A stretch of DNA of 16,625 nt from JAWVZB01 sp033722375. GTDB taxonomy: Bacteria; Actinomycetota; Nitriliruptoria; Nitriliruptorales; Nitriliruptoraceae. The stretch covers positions 1 through 16,625 of the forward strand of contig JAWVZB010000070.1 of assembly GCA_033722375.1 (NCBI GenBank), read 5' to 3'. A program made the position numbers and the translations under genes. This document shows, piece by piece, positions 7,928-14,431 of the stretch. Under the pieces are notes generated by a model that worked only from the letters and a program-made list of their open reading frames with translations, had not been told where the DNA came from and did not search any database. Each line of letters begins with the position of its first letter. Position 1 is the first letter of the stretch.

Positions 7928-8613
7928 CGCTGGCGGTCGTCGTCGTCGCGGCAGGTCGGGGCCGCCGACTCGGCGGCGAGCGTCCCAAGGCCCTGATCGA
8001 GGTCGCGGGCGCCCCGCTCCTGACCCACGCCCTCCGTCGCGTCGCCGAGCTCGCCCCGACCCGCTGCGTCGTGGTCCACACCCCCGGCTACGACGACGAG
8101 TTCCGGGCCGCATGTGAGGACGTGGCCGTCGACGCGCTGGTGGCAGGCGGCGACACCCGCCTCGAGAGCGTGACGGCAGGGGTCCGGGCAGCCGGATCCG
8201 ACCTGGAGATGGTCGCCATCCACGATGCGGCACGCGCGTTCACGCCGGCGGACGTGATGCGGGCGGCGGTCGCTGCCGTCGAAGAGGGCGCGGTCGCAGC
8301 CGCCCCGGGCGTGCCGGTGGCCGACACCCTGAAGGACGTGCGGGAGGGCGAGGTGATCGGCACCGTCCCGCGTGACACGCTGTGGGCGGTCCAGACGCCG
8401 CAGGTGTTCCGCCGGAGCGTGCTCGTGGCGGCCCTCGAGGCCGGGCCCTCGGAAGGCGTCACCGACGACCTCTCGTTGGTGGAACATGCGCGCGATGCCG
8501 GTCTGGTCTCGGGCGAGATCGTCCTCGTCCGGGGCTCGGCCAGGGCTCGGAAGGTGACCTACCGTGAGGATCTCGAGCTCGCGGAGCTGCTGGCGGTGAG
8601 GGGGGAGCGGTGA
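7924..8613 (+). CDS. ispD: IspD, 2-C-methyl-D-erythritol 4-phosphate cytidylyltransferase
   Basis: A 229-aa enzyme of the MEP pathway that joins CTP and MEP to give CDP-ME and pyrophosphate. The nucleotide-binding signature AAGRGRRLGGERPKAL lies at 9-24, including K22. HDAARAF at 100-106 replaces the more usual HDAARPF. VPVADTLKDV, LWAVQTPQVFR and TDDLSLVEHA (from 180) are the other family motifs. Length is typical. The GTG start overlaps the yacL stop (GTGA) and its own stop overlaps ispF, so translation is probably coupled. The pathway presumably supplies undecaprenyl carrier and quinone side chains here. Confidence 0.96.
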   Translation: MTLAVVVVAAGRGRRLGGERPKALIEVAGAPLLTHALRRVAELAPTRCVVVHTPGYDDEFRAACEDVAVDALVAGGDTRLESVTAGVRAAGSDLEMVAIHDAARAFTPADVMRAAVAAVEEGAVAAAPGVPVADTLKDVREGEVIGTVPRDTLWAVQTPQVFRRSVLVAALEAGPSEGVTDDLSLVEHARDAGLVSGEIVLVRGSARARKVTYREDLELAELLAVRGER

Positions 8614-9086
8614 GGACCGGTACCGGGCTGGACGTCCACGCCTTCGCCACCGACCCGCGGCCGCTCGTGCTCGGGGGCGTGGAGATCCCCGGCGCGCCGG
8701 GTCTCGGGGGACATTCCGACGCCGACGTCGTCACCCACGCGCTCATGGACGCCCTGCTCGGGGCGATCGCCGGGGGCGATCTCGGGACCCGGTTCGGGAC
8801 CGATGATCCCGACCTCCAGGGGGCGAGCTCGCTGGCGCTGCTGGAAGCGGTGATGGGCGACGTCACCGTCGCGGGGTACGCGGTCGGCAACGTGGACCTG
8901 ACCGTCGTGGCGGAGCGTCCCCGCCTCGCTCCACATCGCGAGGCGATGCGCCGGCGCCTGGCCGATGCGCTCGCCGTGCCGATCGCCGACGTGTCGGTCA
9001 AGGTCACCTCCACCGACGGGATCGGCAGCGTGGGACGTGGGGAGGGGATCGCCTGCTGGGCGACCTGCCTCCTCGTCCCGGCATGA
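8610..9086 (+). CDS. ispF: IspF, 2-C-methyl-D-erythritol 2,4-cyclodiphosphate synthase
   Basis: A 158-aa MEP-pathway enzyme that cyclises CDP-ME 2-phosphate to MEcPP with release of CMP. The metal ligands D8, H10 (GLDVHAF) and H43 are present, as are the GGHSDADVVTHALMDALLGA motif and the C-terminal STDGIGSVGRGEGI loop. Length equals the usual 157-160 aa. GTG start in a 4-nt overlap with ispD; the stop overlaps the ATG of the next gene (ATGA). The order ispD-ispF is widely conserved. Confidence 0.97.
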   Translation: MRTGTGLDVHAFATDPRPLVLGGVEIPGAPGLGGHSDADVVTHALMDALLGAIAGGDLGTRFGTDDPDLQGASSLALLEAVMGDVTVAGYAVGNVDLTVVAERPRLAPHREAMRRRLADALAVPIADVSVKVTSTDGIGSVGRGEGIACWATCLLVPA

Positions 9087-10699
9087 GCGCGATCTTCGGC
9101 GCTGACGTCCGGTGGACCACAACCGCCGGGATCGGCCTGCGGTTCGGCGCGCTGCTCGTCGCGGTCATCTCGATCGTCATCGGGGCGGGTGGCTTCAGCC
9201 CCCGGCGCCTCGCTGGTCTCGTGGTGCTGGCAGGCGTGGCGAGCTTCCAGACCGCCGACGTCCAGCCTCGTCACCTGTCGGCCCGCTCGCTCCTCCTCGC
9301 AGAAGCCGGGGCGGCCCTCATCGTCGTCCTCGCCACCGCTGCATGGAGCAGCCCCTTCGTGGCGTACCTGGCCGTGCCCGTGGTCCTGATCGGACTCCGG
9401 AGCGACGCGTGGCTGGCCGGTGCCGTCGCGCTCGTCGCCGTCGGTGCCCTCGGGGTCGTGGAACTGCTCAACGCCACCCCGGTCGATGCTGGCGCGGTCG
9501 CCCAGACCCTGATCGTCCTGGCCATCGCCACCGGCATCGGTGCGGTGGGCGGTTCGTTCGTACGCGAAGCGGAACAGGAGCACGAGGAGACGCTCGGCCG
9601 GATCGAGCAACTCGGCCACGTCAACGCGATGCTGTCCACCCTGCACGACCTCGTTCGGTCCATGCCCGCCCCGCTCTCGGTGGACCAGATCGTCGAGGTC
9701 ATCCGAGCCCAGCTCGCGGAGCTGTTCGACGCCGACGCCACCGCGCTGCTCATGAGCGCTGGCGCGGGCGGCGGCTGGCGCCCCGTCTACGCCGAAGGCG
9801 TCCGTCTGCCGACCGAGCTGCGGGGCAGCGAGCTGCCCGAGCCGCTGCGGATGCGGGGCCCGAGCCAACGTCCTGTCGTCCTCGACTCGATGTCACCTGG
9901 CGAAGGGCTGTGGGACCAGGCGCGGTGCGGGGTCTACCTGTGGCTGTGGAGTCGTGGGCAGCCCAGTGGGCTGCTGGCCCTGGAGCACCGGGAGGAGGGG
10001 CAGGTCGACCCCGAGGACCGCGACGTCCTCGAACGTCTCGGTGTCCCGCTGGCACTCGCGATCGACAACGCGGTCTGGTTCTCGCGTCTCCGCACCATCG
10101 GCGCAGAGGAGGAGCGGCAGCGGATCGGGGCGCAGCTCCACGACCAGTTCGCGCAGTCGCTCGCCTACGTCGCGATGGAGCTCGACCGGACCGTCCGTCG
10201 GCATCCCGATGACGATCAGCTCGAACGGCTCCACGGCGATGTCCGGACGACCCTGTCAGACCTCCGAGCCACCCTGCGCGACCTCCGGTTGAAGGTCACG
10301 GAGGACCGGTCTCTGGCCACCGTCCTCTCGGAGCACGCCGAGACCTACGGGGAGCGCTTCGGGGTCGCGGTCGACGTGGTCCACGAGGGGGACGAGATCC
10401 GTCCACCGATGCCGGTCGAGCAGCAGCTCCTCCGTGTCGCACAGGACCTCATGGCGCTGGCGCAGCGCGAGATGGGCGCAACCCGGATCCGGGTCACCTA
10501 CCAGACCGCTCCCGGCCGGGTTCGGCTCGAGGTGCTGGACGACGGGCGCGGTATCCCCGAGGCTGACCTCGGCGCGGAGGCGCGGCACATGCTCCAGGTC
10601 CTCCGTGAGCGGGCGGACGCGATCGGTGCGCAGATGGAGTTGGTGACGGTCCCCGACGAGGGCGGTGAGGTGACGGTGACGTTGCGAGGCCTGCTGTGA
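9083..10699 (+). CDS. Membrane sensor histidine kinase, HisKA_3 type, with degenerate ATP-binding boxes
   Basis: A 538-aa protein with about six membrane helices (20-36, 42-56, 71-88, 91-105, 109-128, 140-160), a coiled linker, a GAF-like domain (about 198-335), and a NarL/DesK-class dimerisation and phosphoacceptor region. H353 lies in EEERQRIGAQLHDQFAQSLA, which is canonical. The ATPase domain (about 430-536) keeps the G1 motif LDDGRGI (D486, D487, G488, G490). The N-box reads AQDLMALAQREMGA, so the expected Mg-binding Asn is Leu459 and the following His is Glu463; the GLxGMRERA motif reads MLQVLRERA and the final GGGT is lost. It may be a weak kinase, a phosphatase-biased sensor or a fast-evolving kinase. 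It overlaps ispF and the regulator gene by 4 nt each. The ligand is unknown. Confidence 0.9.
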   Translation: MSAIFGADVRWTTTAGIGLRFGALLVAVISIVIGAGGFSPRRLAGLVVLAGVASFQTADVQPRHLSARSLLLAEAGAALIVVLATAAWSSPFVAYLAVPVVLIGLRSDAWLAGAVALVAVGALGVVELLNATPVDAGAVAQTLIVLAIATGIGAVGGSFVREAEQEHEETLGRIEQLGHVNAMLSTLHDLVRSMPAPLSVDQIVEVIRAQLAELFDADATALLMSAGAGGGWRPVYAEGVRLPTELRGSELPEPLRMRGPSQRPVVLDSMSPGEGLWDQARCGVYLWLWSRGQPSGLLALEHREEGQVDPEDRDVLERLGVPLALAIDNAVWFSRLRTIGAEEERQRIGAQLHDQFAQSLAYVAMELDRTVRRHPDDDQLERLHGDVRTTLSDLRATLRDLRLKVTEDRSLATVLSEHAETYGERFGVAVDVVHEGDEIRPPMPVEQQLLRVAQDLMALAQREMGATRIRVTYQTAPGRVRLEVLDDGRGIPEADLGAEARHMLQVLRERADAIGAQMELVTVPDEGGEVTVTLRGLL

Positions 10700-11340
10700 C
10701 CCGGGTCATGCTGGTCGACGACCACCGCCTCGTTCGGGAGGGGTTGCGGCGCACGCTCGAGGACGCCGGCATGGAGGTCGTGGGCGAAGCTCGTGACGGT
10801 GCGGAGGCAGTCGAGATCGTCGACGACGTCCATCCCGACGTGGTGCTGATGGACGTGTCGATGCCGGTCCTCGACGGGATCACGGCGACCCGCCGCATGC
10901 GTACGCGGGCTCCCGAAGCGAAGGTCGTGATCCTGACGATGCACGCCGACACCGACCTGCTGGAGAAGGCTCGGTCAGCGGGGGCGGTCGGCTACCTCAT
11001 CAAGGACGCGTCCAGCGACGAGGTCGTCGCGGCGGTCGAGCGGGCGGTCGAGGGCCACCACGTGATCTCGACCGGGATCGCGGACCACGCGCCGCTCGAC
11101 GAGCCCGGCAGCGAGGAGACCTCGGGGGCGCCCGTCCCGGAGCTGACCCCACGAGAGCTCCAGATCCTCCAACTGCTCGCCGACGGACTCTCCCCGAAGG
11201 AGGTCGCCGACGAGCTCGTGATCAGCCCGAAGACCGTCCGCAACCACCTGAGCAAGGCCTACGACAAGCTCGACGTGAGCAGTCGCTCCCAGGCCCTCGT
11301 GGCCGCTCTCAGCCATGGCCTGATCGACCTCCCAGACTGA
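10696..11340 (+). CDS. NarL/FixJ-family response regulator
   Basis: A 214-aa two-domain regulator. The receiver (1-120) has the acidic pair D8/D9, phosphoacceptor D53 in LMDVSMP, T81 and K103. The LuxR-type HTH (about 146-210) contains LTPRELQILQLLADGLSPKE and VISPKTVRNHLSKAYDKL. The GTG start overlaps the kinase stop (GTGA), so the pair is cognate and coupled. All phosphorylation residues are intact, in contrast to the degenerate ATPase domain of the partner kinase. Target genes cannot be named from the sequence. Confidence 0.95.
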   Translation: MTRVMLVDDHRLVREGLRRTLEDAGMEVVGEARDGAEAVEIVDDVHPDVVLMDVSMPVLDGITATRRMRTRAPEAKVVILTMHADTDLLEKARSAGAVGYLIKDASSDEVVAAVERAVEGHHVISTGIADHAPLDEPGSEETSGAPVPELTPRELQILQLLADGLSPKEVADELVISPKTVRNHLSKAYDKLDVSSRSQALVAALSHGLIDLPD

Positions 11341-11376
11341 CCCGCTCGCGGTGGCCGAGCCGTGCCTGCGTCCCAC

Positions 11377-11406
11377 TACGCTCCGCACGACACCGACCCA
11401 GGTGGG
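11377..11406 (+). promoter_or_regulatory. Candidate -10 and RBS deciding the cysS start
   Basis: TACGCT (11377-11382) is a TANNNT-type -10; no good -35 is visible. GGTGGG (11401-11406) lies 3-4 nt before the GTG at 11410. Because the -10 falls downstream of the alternative GTG at 11362, it favours the shorter cysS product. Confidence 0.35.
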
Positions 11407-11409
11407 ATA

Positions 11410-12849
11410 GTGCCCTTCGAGCTCTACGACACGCTGCGGCGTGAGCAGGTGCCCTTCGAGCCCCGGCAGGAGGGCCGGGCATCGATCTACGTCTGCGGCC
11501 CGACTGTGCAGGGGCACGCCCACATCGGCCACGGTCGCTACGCGGTGGTCTTCGACGTGCTGCGTCGCTATCTGACCTGGTCCGGCTACGACGTGCTGTA
11601 CGTGACCAACATCACCGACGTCGACGACAAGATCATCTTCCGTGCGAACCGGGAAGAGGTGTCGGCTCCGCGGATCGCCGAGCGTTACACGAGGGCGTGG
11701 AACCGCACCATGGATCGGCTCGGGGTCCTTCCCCCGGACGTCCAGCCGCGAGCGACCGGCCACATCCTCGAGATGCAGGAGCTCACGAAGGAGCTCATCG
11801 CCCAGGACAAGGCCTACGAGGCCGCCGGCAACGTCCTGTTCCGGGTGCGCAGCTTCGACGACTACGGGAAGCTCTCGAACCGTTCGATCGAGGACATGGT
11901 GCAGGGGGACGAGCTGGTCGGTGCCGACCTCAAGGAGGATCCGCTCGACTTCGCCCTCTGGAAGGCGGCGAAGGAGGGCGAGCCCTCGTGGCCCTCTCCC
12001 TGGGGGCCGGGCCGTCCCGGCTGGCACATCGAGTGCTCCGTGATGGCCACCGCCCACCTCGGCGACGGCTTCGACATCCACGGTGGCGGCCTCGATCTCG
12101 TCTTCCCCCACCACGAGAACGAGATCGCCCAGCACGAGGCCGCACACGGGGGGACCTTCGCCCGGTACTGGGTGCACAACGGCATGGTCCAGATGGGCAC
12201 CGAGAAGATGTCGAAGTCCATCGGCAACATCGTCGGGCTCGAGGAGGCCATCGAGCGCTGGGGGCGTCCAGCCTTGCGCATGTGGTACGCGCAGGCCGCG
12301 CACCGGAGTCCACTGACCTTCGACGAGGACCGCCTGGCCGAGGCAGAGGCTGCGGTCGACCGGCTCGCCACCTTCCTCCGCACCGCCGAGCTCGTGGTCG
12401 GCGACGCCGACCACGGGGACAGCGACGCCGCCGAGCCGCACCGGAGGGCCTTCGTCGCCGCGATGGACGATGACCTGAACGTCCCGCGTGCCACGGCGGC
12501 CCTCCACGAGCTGGTCAGCGACGGCCACGACAGCCTGGGTGCCGCCGAGTCCGGAGACGCGTCTGCGCAGGCCGCGGTGGCGGCCCTGGCGACGGCCTTG
12601 CGCGAGCTCGCCGACGACGTCCTCGGGATCGGGCTCGACGAGCTCTTGGCCGACAGTCGGGCAGTCGGGCGACGGATCACCCCCCTCGTCGAGCACCTCC
12701 TCGATGCCCGCCAGCGCGCCCGCGAGGAGCGCGACTTCGCCGAGGCGGACGCCATCCGCGACCACCTCGCCGAGGCCGGCATCGTGGTGGAGGACCGTCC
12801 CAGTGGGTCCCGGTGGTTCGTCGAGCCCGCCGGAGGGAGCGAGCAGTAG
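11410..12849 (+). CDS. cysS: Cysteinyl-tRNA synthetase
   Basis: A 479-aa class I aminoacyl-tRNA synthetase that charges tRNA-Cys. HIGH is at 38-41 and KMSKS at 266-270. Zinc ligands are C29 (YVCGPTV), the Cys in WHIECSVM and the His/Glu of FPHHENEIAQ. The C-terminal helical domain has RQRAREERDFAEADAIRDHL. MshC, the actinobacterial mycothiol ligase paralogue, is unlikely because length and motif spacing fit CysS. An in-frame GTG at 11362 would add 16 residues (MPASHYAPHDTDPGGI) that look non-homologous; start 11410 puts LYDT about where other CysS proteins begin. rlmB follows with a 1-nt overlap (TAGTG). Confidence 0.95.
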   Translation: MPFELYDTLRREQVPFEPRQEGRASIYVCGPTVQGHAHIGHGRYAVVFDVLRRYLTWSGYDVLYVTNITDVDDKIIFRANREEVSAPRIAERYTRAWNRTMDRLGVLPPDVQPRATGHILEMQELTKELIAQDKAYEAAGNVLFRVRSFDDYGKLSNRSIEDMVQGDELVGADLKEDPLDFALWKAAKEGEPSWPSPWGPGRPGWHIECSVMATAHLGDGFDIHGGGLDLVFPHHENEIAQHEAAHGGTFARYWVHNGMVQMGTEKMSKSIGNIVGLEEAIERWGRPALRMWYAQAAHRSPLTFDEDRLAEAEAAVDRLATFLRTAELVVGDADHGDSDAAEPHRRAFVAAMDDDLNVPRATAALHELVSDGHDSLGAAESGDASAQAAVAALATALRELADDVLGIGLDELLADSRAVGRRITPLVEHLLDARQRAREERDFAEADAIRDHLAEAGIVVEDRPSGSRWFVEPAGGSEQ

Positions 12850-13589
12850 TGCCCTCGCGACGGGTCGTGGTCGGCCTGCACCCGGTCCGGGAGCTCCTCC
12901 GGGCGGGGCGCGAGGTCCACGAGATCCACATCGCCGACAGCCGCGGAGGCTCTGACACGCTCGACGACATCGTGCGGCTGGCCGGCGAGCGGGGGGTGGT
13001 GGTGCACGAGTCACCGCGGGACCGGGTCGACGACCTGGGGGAGGGCCTGGTGCACCAGGGCGTGGTCGCGTTCGCCCCGCCCTTCCGCTACGCGACCCTC
13101 GACGAGGCGATCGCAGCGGTGCCCGACGACGAGCCCGCCTTGTTCGTCGCGCTCGACCGGATCACCGACCCCATGAACCTCGGATCGATCGCGAGGACCG
13201 CCGAGGCGGCCGGGGCGCACGGGGTGATCGTCCCCGAGCGCCGCGCTGCGGGGGTCACCCCGACCGTCGAGAAGGCTGCTGCAGGCGCCCTCGCGCACCT
13301 GGCGCTCGTGCAGGTAGTGAACTTCGTGCGCGCCTTACGCACGCTGGGGGAGGCGGGGATCTGGTCGGTGGGCCTCGATGGCGACGCTCCGTCGAGCCTG
13401 TACGACTCTCCGCTGCTGACCGAGCCCCTCGTCCTCGTGGCCGGGTCGGAAGGGAAAGGACTAGCCCGTTCGAGCCATGTACAGTGCGACGTGGTCGTCT
13501 CGCTCCCCATGCGGGGCCAGGTCGGATCCCTCAACGCCTCGGTCGCCACGGCGGTCGCGCTGTTCGAGGTGGTTCGCGCGAGAACCTGA
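12849..13589 (+). CDS. rlmB: 23S rRNA (guanosine-2'-O-)-methyltransferase, RlmB/SpoU family
   Basis: A 246-aa SPOUT-fold methyltransferase using S-adenosylmethionine; RlmB methylates the ribose of G2251 in the ribosomal P-loop. An N-terminal substrate-binding domain (about 1-78, VVGLHPVRELLRAG) precedes the catalytic domain. Motif 1 is DPMNLGSIARTAEAAGA (N110, R116), motif 2 is LVAGSEGKGL (E201), and motif 3 is LPMRGQVGSLNASVATAVAL (N229). The GTG at 12849 is chosen because homology begins there and GGAGGG lies 11 nt upstream; an in-frame upstream start at 12813 would be inside cysS. The family is certain. The exact target G2251 is inferred from cysS-rlmB synteny; the paralogue TrmH is the alternative. 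Confidence 0.93.
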   Translation: MPSRRVVVGLHPVRELLRAGREVHEIHIADSRGGSDTLDDIVRLAGERGVVVHESPRDRVDDLGEGLVHQGVVAFAPPFRYATLDEAIAAVPDDEPALFVALDRITDPMNLGSIARTAEAAGAHGVIVPERRAAGVTPTVEKAAAGALAHLALVQVVNFVRALRTLGEAGIWSVGLDGDAPSSLYDSPLLTEPLVLVAGSEGKGLARSSHVQCDVVVSLPMRGQVGSLNASVATAVALFEVVRART

Positions 13590-13643
13590 CCGAAACTTCC
13601 GGTCGGTTCGCTCGTTGGGGAGGGATGAAGGCACCCGCCCCGA

Positions 13644-13690
13644 CCGACTCGGACGCGCGGATGCCCTAGACCGGAGACGTGCTCGGGAGG
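13644..13690 (+). promoter_or_regulatory. Candidate sigH promoter and RBS
   Basis: CCGACT (13644-13649) and TAGACC (13667-13672) are spaced 17 nt and could be -35 and -10. GGGAGG (13685-13690) is 8 nt before the ATG at 13699. The implied leader is short. Upstream, GACCG and CGGTC around the end of rlmB form a weak 5-bp stem. Confidence 0.4.
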
Positions 13691-13698
13691 ACCCCTCA

Positions 13699-14340
13699 AT
13701 GCCAGGAACGGCGACCCCGCTTTCGACCGCCCACCTCGAGACCTCGCTCACCGACGAGGAGCTGGTCCAGGAGGTTCGGGACGGCAACGACGATGCGCTC
13801 ACCGAGCTGCTGCAGCGCTATCGGCGCTTCGCCCGCGCCAAGGCTCGCTCGTACTTCCTCATCGGCGGCGACCGCGAGGACATCGTCCAGGAGGGGATGA
13901 TCGGCCTCTACAAGGCGGTTCGGGACTACGCCGAAGAGCACGGGGCCTCCTTCCGTTCCTTCGCCGAGCTGTGCATCACCCGCCAGATCCTCACCGCCAT
14001 CAAGACCGCCACCCGCCAGAAGCACTCCCCGCTCAACACCTACATCTCCTTCGACCGCCCCCACCACGGTGACCCCAACCGCACGGTCGGCGACACCATC
14101 GCCGACACCGAGGAGGTCGACCCGCTCCGTCGCATCGTCGACTCCGACTCGCTGGCGTCGCTCCGGGCGGTCTGTGACGAGGCGCTGTCGGAGCTCGAGT
14201 CCGACGTTCTCGATCTCTACGTCGAGGGTCGCAGCTACCAGGAGATCGCCGACCAGCTCGGTCGCCACGTCAAGTCGATCGACAACGCCCTCCAGCGCAT
14301 CAAGCGCAAGCTCGAGTCGAGGCTCCGCGACCGCGTCTGA
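13699..14340 (+). CDS. sigH: Spo0H/SigH-type sigma-70-family RNA polymerase sigma factor
   Basis: A 213-aa sigma factor. Region 2 (about 38-112) contains ARAKARSYFLIGGDREDIVQ, EGMIGLYKAVRDY and ELCITRQILTAIKTATRQKH. Region 4 (about 163-208) contains EGRSYQEIADQLGRHVKSID and NALQRIKRKLE. Recalled against B. subtilis SigH (Spo0H), large blocks are nearly identical. It is not the ECF-type SigH of mycobacteria despite the shared name. The ATG at 13699 is chosen for its RBS; the open frame extends upstream into rlmB without a start signal. In B. subtilis sigH also follows rlmB, with yacP between. In Bacillus it drives early stationary-phase and sporulation genes; the role here is unknown. Confidence 0.94.
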   Translation: MPGTATPLSTAHLETSLTDEELVQEVRDGNDDALTELLQRYRRFARAKARSYFLIGGDREDIVQEGMIGLYKAVRDYAEEHGASFRSFAELCITRQILTAIKTATRQKHSPLNTYISFDRPHHGDPNRTVGDTIADTEEVDPLRRIVDSDSLASLRAVCDEALSELESDVLDLYVEGRSYQEIADQLGRHVKSIDNALQRIKRKLESRLRDRV

Positions 14341-14374
14341 GCGCGGCTGGCGCCCAGCGACGGGCTGGCAAGGC

Positions 14375-14423
14375 TTGACGCTCGGAGCGACTCGCTAGCG
14401 TGGGAGGCTCCCGTCCTCAGGAG
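14375..14423 (+). promoter_or_regulatory. Candidate promoter and RBS of the S9 peptidase gene
   Basis: TTGACG (14375-14380), the best -35 match in the window, is followed after 15 nt by TAGCGT (14396-14401). The spacer is short. AGGAG (14419-14423) lies 8 nt before the GTG at 14432. A small stem GCTGG-CGC-CCAGC (14346-14358) lies between the sigH stop and this promoter and could weakly mark the end of the preceding transcript. Confidence 0.5.
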
Positions 14424-14431
14424 CTCCCGAC

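Noticed and set aside
6539..8233. 564-codon open frame on the minus strand
   Set aside because: It is antisense to yacL and part of ispD; only its last part crosses element B. Composition is Arg/His/Pro-rich shadow coding.
8459..9868. 469-codon open frame on the minus strand
   Set aside because: Antisense to ispF and the kinase gene, both of which have clear family motifs; no motif of its own.
11362..11409. 16-codon N-terminal extension of cysS from GTG 11362
   Set aside because: The added residues do not resemble CysS, there is no good RBS, and the probable -10 (11377-11382) lies within it.
10975..13014. 679-codon open frame on the minus strand
   Set aside because: Antisense to the response regulator and cysS; a long stop-free frame is expected at this G+C content.
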